A DNA stretch of 64,000 bases, from positions 310,001-374,000 of the forward strand of contig NZ_FVZC01000007.1 of the NCBI RefSeq assembly GCF_900166585.1, in the 5' to 3' direction. This DNA comes from Mesobacillus jeotgali (lineage in GTDB: Bacteria; Bacillota; Bacilli; Bacillales; Cytobacillaceae). This document shows, piece after piece, positions 34,490 to 42,922 of this stretch; position 1 is the stretch's first letter; each line of letters begins with the position of its first letter. The notes beneath the pieces are model-generated. The model was given only the letters and a program-made list of their open reading frames with translations. It was not told the DNA's origin and did no database searches. A program made the position numbers and the translations under genes.

Positions 34490-34566
34490 AGTATACTTTT
34501 TATCACTATATGCGAATAAAGTGCGTACTTTTTAATTCGTAACAGAGTTAGTATACTAAGAAACGT
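34490..34566 (+). promoter_or_regulatory. Putative HxlR binding repeats upstream of hxlAB
   Basis: Related blocks GTATACTTTTTAT (34491-34503) and GCGTACTTTTTAAT (34523-34536) lie 32 bases apart, three helical turns, with a third GTATACTAAG at 34551. B. subtilis HxlR uses two direct 25-bp sites upstream of hxlAB. Confidence 0.5.
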
Positions 34567-34611
34567 GCTGTTAAGTAAATAGAATTTAAAACAAGCATTT
34601 ACACCTATAAA

Positions 34612-34639
34612 ATGACACTTATCAGCCACAGCATAATAT
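34612..34639 (+). promoter_or_regulatory. Putative hxlAB promoter
   Basis: ATGACA (34612-34617), 16-base spacer, TAATAT (34634-34639), about 28 bases before the start codon. Confidence 0.4.
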
Positions 34640-34667
34640 AAATTACATCATGAAGGAGCGAACATAA

Positions 34668-35300
34668 ATGAAATTACAATTAGCATTAGATCTTGTCGAT
34701 ATCCCAGGAGCTATTGAAGTCGTGAAAGAAGTGGAAGAGTTTATTGATATTGTGGAAATAGGTACACCTGTCGTTATCAATGAAGGTCTTAAAGCAGTAA
34801 AGGAAGTGAAATCTGCATTTCCAAACTTAACTGTATTAGCTGATTTAAAAATTATGGATGCAGCTGGGTATGAAGTAAGCCAGGCATCCGAGGCAGGGGC
34901 TGACATCATAACAATTCTTGGGGCAGCTGAAGACGAGTCCATAAAAGGGGCAGTAGAAGAGGCGAAGAAACAAGGAAAACAAATTCTTGTAGATATGATT
35001 GCAGTTAAAGATATTACTGCACGTGCCAAGGAATTGGACGAGCTTGGTGTTGATTATATTTGTGTACACACAGGATACGATCTGCAAGCTGTAGGAAAAA
35101 ATTCCTTTGAAGATCTGCATACCATTAAGAGTGTTGTCAAAAACGCCAAAACTGCCATTGCTGGTGGAATCAAACTAGAAACACTTCCAGAAGTTATTAA
35201 CGAACACCCTGACCTCATCATTGTAGGCGGAGGAATCACAGGTAAAGAAGATATAAAAGCTGTTGCTCAAAAAATGCAGGAATTGATTAAACAAGGTTAA
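34668..35300 (+). CDS. hxlA: 3-hexulose-6-phosphate synthase
   Basis: A 210-aa TIM-barrel enzyme of the OMP decarboxylase suprafamily that condenses formaldehyde with ribulose 5-phosphate, giving hexulose 6-phosphate. Motifs: MKLQLALDLV start, VEIGTPVVINEGL, VLADLKIMDAAGYE (catalytic DxKxxD) and the phosphate site AIAGGIKL. GAAGGAGCGAACATAA precedes the ATG. It is the first gene of the formaldehyde-fixing operon. Confidence 0.95.
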   Translation: MKLQLALDLVDIPGAIEVVKEVEEFIDIVEIGTPVVINEGLKAVKEVKSAFPNLTVLADLKIMDAAGYEVSQASEAGADIITILGAAEDESIKGAVEEAKKQGKQILVDMIAVKDITARAKELDELGVDYICVHTGYDLQAVGKNSFEDLHTIKSVVKNAKTAIAGGIKLETLPEVINEHPDLIIVGGGITGKEDIKAVAQKMQELIKQG

Positions 35301-35307
35301 ATAAACT

Positions 35308-35865
35308 ATGAATACTACTCAATATTTAGCCAAAGTTGTTCAAGAATTAAGTAGGGCGGCCTACTTAATTTCTGATGAACAAGCAGAGAAATTAGTAAAC
35401 CAGATTCTAGAATCAAAAAAAATCTTTGTCGCCGGTGCTGGCAGATCCGGATTTATGGGGAAAGCCTTTGCCATGCGAATGATGCACATGGGAATTGATG
35501 CCTATGTGGTAGGTGAAACCGTAACAGCCAACTTAGAAAAGGGCGATTTATTAATTATCGGATCTGGTTCGGGAGAAACCAAAACATTGGTTGCCTTTGC
35601 CGAAAAAGCGAAAAGCTTAGGAGGAAAAGTCGCGGCTATCACCATTTCTCCCGAATCTACAATCGGAAAAATAGCTGATTTGATTGTTGAATTACCAGGA
35701 GTAACGAAAGATCAATCTGCAGGTGACTACAAGACCATTCAACCAATGGGATCTCTATTTGAGCAAACGACGTTGTTATTTTATGATGCCGTCATCTTGC
35801 GCTTTATGGAGAAAAAAGGCCTGGATTCTAATGAAATGTATGGTAAACATGCTAATCTCGAATAG
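35308..35865 (+). CDS. hxlB: 6-phospho-3-hexuloisomerase
   Basis: A 185-aa SIS-domain isomerase converting hexulose 6-phosphate to fructose 6-phosphate. Motifs: VAGAGRSGFMGKAFAMRMMHMG, the GSGSGETKTLV sugar-phosphate site and the conserved C-terminal GSLFEQTTLLFYDAVI. It starts 7 bases after hxlA and is closed by a strong terminator. Confidence 0.95.
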   Translation: MNTTQYLAKVVQELSRAAYLISDEQAEKLVNQILESKKIFVAGAGRSGFMGKAFAMRMMHMGIDAYVVGETVTANLEKGDLLIIGSGSGETKTLVAFAEKAKSLGGKVAAITISPESTIGKIADLIVELPGVTKDQSAGDYKTIQPMGSLFEQTTLLFYDAVILRFMEKKGLDSNEMYGKHANLE

Positions 35866-35880
35866 AAAATAACTTATAGA

Positions 35881-35911
35881 AAAAGACCACATTTTTTAAT
35901 TGTGGTCTTTT
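35881..35911 (+). terminator. Terminator of hxlAB
   Basis: AAAAGACCACA / TGTGGTCTTTT stem (35881-35911) with T-rich loop and tail. Confidence 0.88.
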
Positions 35912-36022
35912 CTGTATTATCTCCCTATATTTTATAATTAAAAGTCAAAAAGTTGTTGCAAAAATATTCTCCTATCAAGCTTATCAAATCGACTTATCCC
36001 CCTCCTCGTGACAGTTTAATAA

Positions 36023-36230
36023 GTTCGTGAAATCAAAGAAGAAACCGGATTAGCAAGATAGTTAGCCACTTAGGAATGTCTATTCAAATACTGGATCTTT
36101 TAAATTGTACGATGGCATAACTGATGTTCCTACTCAAGTTATTTTTGGTTTCGTATGTCACGTGTTGGTGGGCAGTTAGCTGTATCTCAAGAAACCTTTG
36201 GCAGTATCGATGGGGAGCGAAAGATCAAGT
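36023..36230 (+). pseudogene. Decayed Nudix hydrolase fragment
   Basis: In one frame VREIKEETGLAR is the Nudix box core (36023-36058) then a stop. In another frame GSFKLYDGITDVPTQVIFGF (from 36083) follows, and a third frame gives RVGGQLAVSQET. The order matches the second half of a Nudix hydrolase broken by at least two frameshifts and missing its N-terminus. Confidence 0.75.
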
Positions 36231-36346
36231 TCTTCACTTGGTATAACGGTGTATTACGTTGGTTTGCTGATGTTTCCCAAAGCCAAGATATTATATTTAT
36301 AATAGCTGACTGTAAAGTTATGTACTTAAACGGGTGTATTGTATAA

Positions 36347-36375
36347 AGCAGAATATCGTGAAATGATATTCTGCT
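36347..36375 (-). terminator. Hairpin terminator of the 46-aa gene
   Basis: AGCAGAATATC (36347-36357) / GATATTCTGCT (36365-36375), 14 bases after the minus-strand stop at 36389. Confidence 0.65.
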
Positions 36376-36388
36376 TCTGAGAAAAATT

Positions 36389-36529
36389 TTATTCTCCTTG
36401 GGCACCGTTTGTAGTCACTCTTCGAACGTGGTTATCTTCAAAATTGTTTTGACGAGCTTTCTCCACTTTATCATTTAAAAGTTCCTTTTGGTCTACCTGT
36501 GATGAAGGTGTCTGCTTATCTTTGGACAT
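36389..36529 (-). CDS. Small hydrophilic protein, 46 aa
   Basis: A short gene with an excellent ribosome site (CAAAGGAGGAACATTA) 5 bases ahead of ATG, own terminator and no overlap. The 46-aa product starts MSKDKQTPSSQ and is rich in Gln, Asn, Lys and charged residues, with no hydrophobic segment. Size and composition fit small sporulation or stress proteins, but I do not recognise it. Confidence 0.68.
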   Translation of the reverse strand: MSKDKQTPSSQVDQKELLNDKVEKARQNNFEDNHVRRVTTNGAQGE

Positions 36530-36911
36530 TAATGTTCCTCCTTTGTTAAAAAATTGCCTACCTTCTTATTTTGCGGTCCTTTTTAAAAAATAATCATAGA
36601 AAATTTAATTGTGAATAAATAGACTAAAAATGGGTTGAAGATCGAATTCCGGCAATCAGATCTTGTTTTTCGTTGGTCAACTAACGGTGCAGGTAGTTTA
36701 ATAAAGACAATAACTTCTACTACTGGGCTGCTATGTAGATTTTATTGGTGGAAAACCCTGTCTTAAAAACTGCACGTAAAAGATTGTTACGCACACCTTG
36801 TTGAATTCGCTTGTTCAGCAGAATTACGTGAATATATTTCATCTGATTATAAAAAAATGCACGCAGGTTCTGGTGTCCGGTGCATCTTTTTTAATATCTC
36901 AAACTATCCTT
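36530..36911. other. Intergenic stretch with a dispersed motif and a terminator
   Basis: No supported gene. It contains AACGGTGCAGGTAGTTTAA at 36683, close to a copy at 30185 (AACGGTGCAGGATAGTTTAA), and the minus-strand terminator at 36850. Confidence 0.5.
36850..36892 (-). terminator. Terminator of the 394-aa membrane protein gene
   Basis: ATGCAC (36857-36862) / GTGCAT (36880-36885) with AAAAAAA at 36851-36857 as minus-strand U tract. Confidence 0.7.
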
Positions 36912-38096
36912 CTATTTCCCCTCATTCATCTTCTCCATTACCACTTTGGTTTCATTGTGAAATATAGCAGGCTTCTCTTGGCGAATGATTACAAATGTTA
37001 TGAAATAGGGAATAATACTAGCCACATGAATACCAGCACTAACTGCTGAATATGCCTCAAACACGGAATCTACATGTTGCTCCCCTAAAAAGACGATGGT
37101 AAGGAAATATGAAACAAGATAAATCGCTTGGAGGGTTCCCCAATGGATGAGAGTTTTCCAATACTTTATTTCACTTAGGCGATAGAGAAAGAGAATATAG
37201 GAACTCATCGTAATGATATATGGGATGACTCCAAGAAACCAAATAGATTGAAAATGTATTGTACCCATTTCAACCAAAGTAAAAACTGTCATGGTAAAGA
37301 TAAACTGAATAATAAAAAGGAGCCAAATGGGATAAGAAATTCGCATTATTTTCTTTTGCTGTATCACTTTTTGCCAATAGTCATCTGTCTCTTGGTTTGG
37401 GCTTTCAGAGCTGTATCCTAATGAGAATGCTTCTATGTTTAACAAGTCACCTTTGAAGTCTAATGGAGCTGTTTTTAATTCATTCTCAAATAAAGAAAGA
37501 ATTGCATCACCGGGAACTAAATCAATCTGTCTGTCTGTATATTCTAAGGGAAGCCCTAATTTCTGAAGTCTTAAAAGTAATTGGTTCATTGCATTGATCT
37601 CGAATTCAGTATGTTTTAACAGGTAAGGATGAAACTCTTGACCGTCTTTATAGATTAAGTGAATGACCGGATAAATTAAGTATTTATGTTTTATATGATT
37701 TTCTCGAACTCTTATTATTTTACGTGAGACTACGATTCGACATATGTGAGAGAATGGGATTAATCCCTCGTCATAGGTATCTTTTCCGTTTAAAAAGCGT
37801 TTATAACGGAAACCAGTCTCATTAATCTCATACTCATACATTTGGTTTCCCGTCTTTAGCATGTCTATAAAATACGATAAGACTCCATATACAAGAAATA
37901 GTACAAGCGGAATACCAGTTACCATCGCTGATATGAACATTGTTTCTTCCCCATTTAAAAATAGGAAGGGCGCTATAAAATAAAATACACCGAACCCCAA
38001 TACGATGAGGACGCCTACGATACTGAGGCACCATTGAAGGACTCCATTTTTATTTTTATAAATAGTTGTAGTTGGTTGTTGAATTTGTGACAACAT
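36912..38096 (-). CDS. Polytopic membrane protein with PH-like cytosolic domain, unknown
   Basis: A 394-aa protein. Two N-terminal helices (about 18-44 and 53-75), a ~160-residue cytosolic stretch (KRFLNGKDTYDEGLIPFSHI; IIRVRENHIKHKYLIYPVI) that looks like a bacterial PH-like beta domain, and four C-terminal helices (about 258-375). The ATG at 38096 with TATGAGGTGATC upstream is preferred over 38126. There is no operon partner. I do not recognise a named family. Confidence 0.7.
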   Translation of the reverse strand: MLSQIQQPTTTIYKNKNGVLQWCLSIVGVLIVLGFGVFYFIAPFLFLNGEETMFISAMVTGIPLVLFLVYGVLSYFIDMLKTGNQMYEYEINETGFRYKRFLNGKDTYDEGLIPFSHICRIVVSRKIIRVRENHIKHKYLIYPVIHLIYKDGQEFHPYLLKHTEFEINAMNQLLLRLQKLGLPLEYTDRQIDLVPGDAILSLFENELKTAPLDFKGDLLNIEAFSLGYSSESPNQETDDYWQKVIQQKKIMRISYPIWLLFIIQFIFTMTVFTLVEMGTIHFQSIWFLGVIPYIITMSSYILFLYRLSEIKYWKTLIHWGTLQAIYLVSYFLTIVFLGEQHVDSVFEAYSAVSAGIHVASIIPYFITFVIIRQEKPAIFHNETKVVMEKMNEGK

Positions 38097-38501
38097 GATC
38101 ACCTCATAGTATATTTCGGATTCCATAAATGGAATATATACTATTTTTACGATTAAAAAGGGATTTGGTTCCGTAAATAATGCGGTAGATAGATCTATTA
38201 AGTGCTTCTGGTTCTAAAATAGAGATTTCCTATAGGATTGAAACATTACCTCGGAAAGGAGAGATAAAAAATAAAAGGTGAATAACATAACGGAACCTCA
38301 AGTAGCTGTAATACAATCACTTATGGAAAACCATCGTTGTAGAAATGGCACTGTGGAATCAGAAAATATAATCTTTACGCTACTTTATAATTTTTAATTA
38401 TTTACTTTTTTTATTTTAGGAAAATTAAATGAATGAAAATTTAATCATGGATTTCGTATTGATACAGATGCATGGGTGCTAATGTTCCAGAAAGAATACG
38501 T
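38097..38501. other. Intergenic stretch without a supported gene
   Basis: AT-rich. A 41-codon frame from GTG at 38280 is open but lacks convincing support. Nothing else recognised. Confidence 0.5.
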
Positions 38502-38535
38502 AAAAAAAGCTTGGAGAATCCAAGCATTTTTTTTT
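38502..38535 (-). terminator. Bidirectional terminator downstream of the sortase gene
   Basis: GCTTGGA / TCCAAGC around GAA (38509-38525), with A7 on the left and T9 on the right, so it works on either strand. On the minus strand it would end the sortase transcript. Confidence 0.8.
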
Positions 38536-38642
38536 GCTAATTTACTTACCGAATGCGGGTCAATTCTATTTGAATACCCCGGCTAATTCGAATTCTGCCT
38601 GAAAACCGAAACTGGGAGGCTTGCTGAAGAAGGTGCTTATTT

Positions 38643-39263
38643 TCAAAGACTTTCAGGGTTCTCCTCAACCAATTTGGTGTAAATAACAGTACGTTCTGCT
38701 CGTTCGGTTGTTTCGGGGTCATAGTCTCCGCTGCAGGTTATCAGATTAAGGGTGCTTGCAAACGAGAAGCCGAAAATGTCTTCGATTGGTGCATCCAGGC
38801 GCGGGAATGTTTTCTGGTCGTATACTTCGAAGGTCAGTGTCTGGCCCTTAGTGCCTGTTACCATGATTTTGTCGCCTTTTTTCAGTTTGTGAAGGTCATA
38901 GAAAACAGCGGGGCTCGTCAGATCGTCTACATGTCCGGCGAGGACGGCGTTTCCGGGAGCTCCGGGCAATGTTCCAGGTTCGTACCAGCCAACATTGTCA
39001 GGATTCTTCGGGACGTCCATGCGTCCGTCCCTCAAAGTGGCTACTTCTTCAATCTTTGTTTTAACATTGATTGCGGGAATTTCTATTGAGGCAGGAACGA
39101 TTCCACTGCGGTTATCTTTGATTATTTCATTTTTTGATTCTGAGAAAGGAACAGATACAGAAGTGGCTTGCTGCTCATTTTTAGGTTCTGTCATTTCAGC
39201 ACCGGGCTGGCTTGTGCAGCCTGCCATCATCAGTGCAACTGCCATTACGTAAAGTTTTTTCAA
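38643..39263 (-). CDS. Class F-type sortase with lipoprotein signal
   Basis: A 206-aa sortase. TTG at 39263 (MKKLYVMAVALMMAGC) with GAGGTG upstream is preferred over GTG 39272. The start is a lipoprotein signal with lipobox ending at C16, so the enzyme should be lipid-anchored outside the membrane, not held by a helix. Catalytic triad: H111 (VLAGHVDD), C177 (LITCSGDYD), R191 (ERTVIYTK), in the order and context of class F sortases. It lies 62 bases downstream of an MPKTG-bearing surface protein, its probable substrate, on the same transcript. Confidence 0.87.
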   Translation of the reverse strand: MKKLYVMAVALMMAGCTSQPGAEMTEPKNEQQATSVSVPFSESKNEIIKDNRSGIVPASIEIPAINVKTKIEEVATLRDGRMDVPKNPDNVGWYEPGTLPGAPGNAVLAGHVDDLTSPAVFYDLHKLKKGDKIMVTGTKGQTLTFEVYDQKTFPRLDAPIEDIFGFSFASTLNLITCSGDYDPETTERAERTVIYTKLVEENPESL

Positions 39264-39325
39264 TGGAGTCACCTCATTAAAAAGGCAGAAGAGAGAAGGG
39301 AAGTGCCTTCTCTCAATCTGGCTTA

Positions 39326-40672
39326 TTATTTTTTGTCAGCAGCAAGACGGCGCATTGTTACGAAGCCTGCAGCTGCAAGGGCTAAAATCGCTGATATCAG
39401 GATTGCCTCAAATGGCAGTCCTTGAGCAGCGGTTCCGCCCATTCCCGTCTTAGGCATTTCAGAAGGCATTTCTGTTTTGAACTTGTCAGGGAACTGGTCA
39501 ACGATGGCTCCGGATAGTCCTTTTGATGTTCCAAACATATGTCCATATGCTTCCCTAACAGCTGGATATGTGCTTGTATAATCCCCGGCAGTGTAGGTAT
39601 CGAAAGCTTTTACTAGCTGGTCCACATGCATTTGCAATCCTTCTGCCAGGGCATCTGCCGGCAGTCTGCCATCGGTTGCTGTCTCGAGGAACTTGGCAAA
39701 GGAATCCTTGTACTGGGAAAGTGCGTTCAAGGCTGCTTTTTTCCCTTCTTCATCATTTGCTCCGGTTGCTTTTACATAATTGACAAAATGCCCGATATGT
39801 TCGGCCCACATCTGTTTGAATTGCTCGCCTGCTTCGTCTCCATATACTGAGGCGATGGCAGCACTTAGGTCCTCGGTGTTGGCAGATAGAGCAGCAGCTG
39901 ATGCTTCAAAATCTTTTGAGCCGTCAATGCCGTTTTGCATCGCTGTTACTGCCAGACCGGCATGCTCTGATAGCAGGTAGTTCAAATCGGAGCGTAAATC
40001 TGCTGCAGGCGTGACAGCCTGGTGGTTTTCAAATTTATCCGGGAATTGCAAGACAATCGCATTGGAAAGGCCTTTGCTCACCATATACATATGGTGGATC
40101 GCTTCACGTTCGTATTCATAAGCTTTTTCATAATCTCCTGCAACATAAGCATTGAAGGCGCCGACCAGCTGGTCCACGTGCATCTGCAGTCCTTCAGCCA
40201 GCGCATCGGCTTCCAGTCGTTTTTCGGTAGCAGTGGAAAGGAAGTTCGAGAAGTCTTCCTTGTATTGCGCCAGTTCATCCAGTGCCGCTTTCTTTGCTGC
40301 TTCGTCGTTCCCTGCAGTTCCTTTCACATAGTCTACAAAGAAACCGATGTGGGCGGACCACATTTCTTTGAATTTCGCTCCTGCTTCATCACCGTATACA
40401 GAGGCAATCGCTGCGCTTAAATCCTCGGTGTTTCCTTGAAGTGCTGCGGCGGATTGTTCAAAGTCCTTCGTGCCATCTACACCTTTTCGCATCGTTTCCA
40501 CTGCTAAATAAACATGTTCACTAAGGAGCTGGTCAAGGGTAGCTCTTAAATCCACTGCTGAATCGGATACTGTAGGAGTTGCGTGATCATGTGCTGCTGC
40601 AGAGTTTGCTGCAACGGGAAGCAAAAGGGATAAGCTGAGTGGGACGGCAATCGCTGCTTTTTTAAAATTCAT
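39326..40672 (-). CDS. Cell-wall-anchored protein with two His-containing helical repeats
   Basis: A 448-aa surface protein. Signal peptide about 1-27; two homologous helical domains of about 170 residues (about 41-215 and 223-398) that share LLSEH, DLSAAIASVYGDEAG, GLQMHVDQLV and KGLSxAIVxQFPDKF. The tail carries MPKTG (406-410), a hydrophobic segment and RRLAADKK, an LPXTG-type sorting signal. Each domain keeps several histidines in the same positions, as a metal- or heme-binding helical bundle might, but the ligand is unknown. AAAGGAGAG precedes the ATG. Its promoter (40709) matches that of the ECF sigma operon at 44.9 kb. Confidence 0.85.
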   Translation of the reverse strand: MNFKKAAIAVPLSLSLLLPVAANSAAAHDHATPTVSDSAVDLRATLDQLLSEHVYLAVETMRKGVDGTKDFEQSAAALQGNTEDLSAAIASVYGDEAGAKFKEMWSAHIGFFVDYVKGTAGNDEAAKKAALDELAQYKEDFSNFLSTATEKRLEADALAEGLQMHVDQLVGAFNAYVAGDYEKAYEYEREAIHHMYMVSKGLSNAIVLQFPDKFENHQAVTPAADLRSDLNYLLSEHAGLAVTAMQNGIDGSKDFEASAAALSANTEDLSAAIASVYGDEAGEQFKQMWAEHIGHFVNYVKATGANDEEGKKAALNALSQYKDSFAKFLETATDGRLPADALAEGLQMHVDQLVKAFDTYTAGDYTSTYPAVREAYGHMFGTSKGLSGAIVDQFPDKFKTEMPSEMPKTGMGGTAAQGLPFEAILISAILALAAAGFVTMRRLAADKK

Positions 40673-40708
40673 TATGAAATCTCTCCTTTGTTTTTGGTTT
40701 TCACTATG

Positions 40709-40738
40709 CTAACGGGAGAAATTTGAGGATGGATCACT
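40709..40738 (-). promoter_or_regulatory. ECF-type promoter of the surface protein/sortase operon
   Basis: On the minus strand: AAGTGATCCAT (-35 core TGATC at 40732-40736), 17 bases, CGTTAG (40709-40714). The same core and identical spacing occur upstream of the ECF sigma gene at 45020-45047. Confidence 0.72.
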
Positions 40739-40783
40739 TTCTGATAGATTTTTTTAAAAAAATCTTTAAAAAGTAAATCAAGT

Positions 40784-40810
40784 AGTCACAAAATGGCTCC
40801 TTTAATCGTT
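40784..40810 (+). promoter_or_regulatory. ECF41-type promoter of the flavoprotein/sigma operon
   Basis: AGTCACA (40784-40790), 16 bases, CGTT (40807-40810), close to the published ECF41 promoter form TGTCACA-N16-CGTC as I recall it. The downstream operon encodes an ECF41 sigma factor, so autoregulation is expected. Confidence 0.65.
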
Positions 40811-40843
40811 ATGAAGGTACAACGGTCAACGGGAGGCAATGAC

Positions 40844-41989
40844 ATGAATCAGCTGAAAACGATTGTGATTATTGGCGGGGGATACGCAGGAATAAATCTT
40901 ATAGCTGCGCTTAAGAAAGAGTTGAATGAAAAAATCAGGGTAATTTTGGTTGATAAAAATGACTATCATTTTAAAAAGGTAAAGCTATTTAAGGGGATTG
41001 TGAACGAAGATGTCTCGAATCTTCATATTCCGCTGAAACAGTATTGCGGTAATATTCAATTAATCCAGGGTGAACTTGTTGGTATCGATCCTGAAGCGAA
41101 AACCATCGACATTTCCGGGGATGATGGAACGTCCTTTCAGCAGGGATATGACCAATTGGTACTTGCTGTGGGAAGTGTACTTCGGGATGTTGACGCAAAT
41201 TGCGGAGGCGTGCCGCTCATTAGCCTGGAAAATGCTCGGGATATTCGGCGGCAGCTTTTAAAAATTGCTGCTTCACCGAAGAGCAATATACGCCTTGCGA
41301 TTGTTGGAAGTGGAATTACAGGTATCGAAACCGCCGCAGAAGTAAATTCATGGCTTAAAGATGAAACGAAAAAAAGGGGAATTCCGAAGAATATAGAAAT
41401 AGTTCTTATTAACGGTTCCCAGAGATTATTAAATGAAGCTCCGGTGAAAGTCAGTTCAAGGCTTGAAAGCAGGCTGAAACAACACGGTATCCAAATAATC
41501 CATAATGCAAAGGCTGAAACATTCGTTGATGGTGAAGTGTGTTTCACTGACGGATCCAAACTGGATGCGGATTTTTGCATTTGGACTGTCGGATTAATGC
41601 CTCATCCGAGCCTTTCCGCATTAGATATCCCCCTTACCGAAGACATGAAAATAAAAGTCGACCCCTGGTATCGTCTTGTTGGCAGCGATAATATTTATGG
41701 GATTGGAGACTGTGTTCATGCAGTTGATCCTAATAGTGGAATAGCCGCGGTGATGAGCTGCAAAGAAGCCATTTCACAGGCCACAAGACTGGCTAAAATC
41801 CTGAAAGCGGATATGGTTGGAAACACAGCTACTGCCCATCAGAACTTTCCGGATTTTCTAAGTATTGGAATTGGACCAGAGGACGGTTTTGTGTGGGCAC
41901 AAAAATGGGGAATTGATGTTGTCTTTTGTGGGAAGCCTGCCAGCAAAATTAGAGAGTATACATGGGAGCTGGCGAGTAAGATCAACTAA
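40844..41989 (+). CDS. NADH dehydrogenase-like FAD oxidoreductase
   Basis: A 381-aa two-dinucleotide-binding flavoprotein of the type-2 NADH dehydrogenase/AIF group. FAD site IVIIGGGYAGINL near the start, NAD site LAIVGSGITGIETAAE (about 148-163), and the second FAD motif NIYGIGDCVHAV (about 285-296). The ATG 40844 follows GGGAGGCAATGAC; the longer frame overlaps the promoter. There is no C-terminal membrane helix, unlike respiratory Ndh. It is the first gene of an operon with an ECF41 sigma factor, which typically controls an adjacent oxidoreductase. Confidence 0.87.
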   Translation: MNQLKTIVIIGGGYAGINLIAALKKELNEKIRVILVDKNDYHFKKVKLFKGIVNEDVSNLHIPLKQYCGNIQLIQGELVGIDPEAKTIDISGDDGTSFQQGYDQLVLAVGSVLRDVDANCGGVPLISLENARDIRRQLLKIAASPKSNIRLAIVGSGITGIETAAEVNSWLKDETKKRGIPKNIEIVLINGSQRLLNEAPVKVSSRLESRLKQHGIQIIHNAKAETFVDGEVCFTDGSKLDADFCIWTVGLMPHPSLSALDIPLTEDMKIKVDPWYRLVGSDNIYGIGDCVHAVDPNSGIAAVMSCKEAISQATRLAKILKADMVGNTATAHQNFPDFLSIGIGPEDGFVWAQKWGIDVVFCGKPASKIREYTWELASKIN

Positions 41990-42013
41990 AAGTACCCGAT
42001 GGGGAGTGTGGAG

Positions 42014-42886
42014 TTGAAGGATCTGTTTTCGGGGTATCGACCACTGCTATTTTCGATTGCTTATCGAATGCTCGGCAGTGTGTCGGATGCAGAAGATATC
42101 GTACAGGATGTGTACCTGCAAATAAGTGAAAAGACGATTGATGAGGTGGAAAATAAAAAAGCTTATCTGTGTAAAATGGTGACAAACAGATGTATTGATT
42201 ATTTCAAATCGGCCCGGTATAAGCGTGAAGTCTATATTGGACCCTGGCTTCCAGAGCCTCTGATTCTAAAAGACCATGACCCGATCTCAGAGATTATGAA
42301 TCAGGAAGCCCTTTCGTTTGCCTTTCTGCTGTTATTGGAAAAATTGAATCCAATTGAGCGAGCCGTATTCATTCTTAGGGAAGCACTAGGATACGATTAC
42401 AAGAAGATTTCGCAGATCGTCGGCCGCAGCGAACCTAATTGCCGAAAAATTTTCAGCCGGGTAAATAACCGATTCCCTTTAAAAGAAGAATTATCAGGAA
42501 AACCTGAACCGAAAAACAAGGAGACGATCCAGGCATTTGTCTCAGCCTTATATCATGGAAACATTCAGAAGCTTGAAGAATTATTAGGTGAAGATGTGAC
42601 CCTGTATTCAGATGGAGGAGGAAACGTCTACGCTGCCTTGAAGCCTGTCAATTCAAGGTATCTGGTTACCCGATTTATTTTAAACATCATAAAGCAAAAT
42701 CAAAATGATGGTGAGTTGCCGATTGTTAATATGGTCAATGTGAATGGTGAGGGCGGCCTGCTGGTAAAGGGTAAGGATAATATTTTGACCGTAATAAGCT
42801 TCCATGTGAAAAGCGATCAAATAGCAGATATCTATATTGTTAGGAATCCTGAAAAATTAAAGCATGTGTCTTTGGGATTCATTTAA
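42014..42886 (+). CDS. ECF41-group sigma factor with fused SnoaL-like domain
   Basis: A ~290-aa sigma factor. Region 2 (about 1-70) and region 4 (about 105-160) are followed by a SnoaL-like domain. ECF41 landmarks are present: GPWLPEPL in the linker, DGGGNV in the C-terminal domain and a terminal NPEKL (NPDKL-type) motif. In studied members the C-terminal domain holds the sigma factor in check and replaces an anti-sigma. TTG 42014 with GGGGAG seven bases upstream is chosen; ATG 41999 (no ribosome site) is the alternative. It starts 24 bases after the flavoprotein gene. Confidence 0.9.
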   Translation: MKDLFSGYRPLLFSIAYRMLGSVSDAEDIVQDVYLQISEKTIDEVENKKAYLCKMVTNRCIDYFKSARYKREVYIGPWLPEPLILKDHDPISEIMNQEALSFAFLLLLEKLNPIERAVFILREALGYDYKKISQIVGRSEPNCRKIFSRVNNRFPLKEELSGKPEPKNKETIQAFVSALYHGNIQKLEELLGEDVTLYSDGGGNVYAALKPVNSRYLVTRFILNIIKQNQNDGELPIVNMVNVNGEGGLLVKGKDNILTVISFHVKSDQIADIYIVRNPEKLKHVSLGFI

Positions 42887-42922
42887 GCTTTGCTTATTTT
42901 TGGAAACACCAGGGAGGTATCT

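Noticed and set aside
36798..37049. Plus-strand 83-codon frame
   Set aside because: Spans a terminator and the antisense of a membrane protein gene.
38280..38402. 41-codon frame from GTG
   Set aside because: The ribosome site overlaps poorly and nothing recognisable is encoded; left as intergenic.
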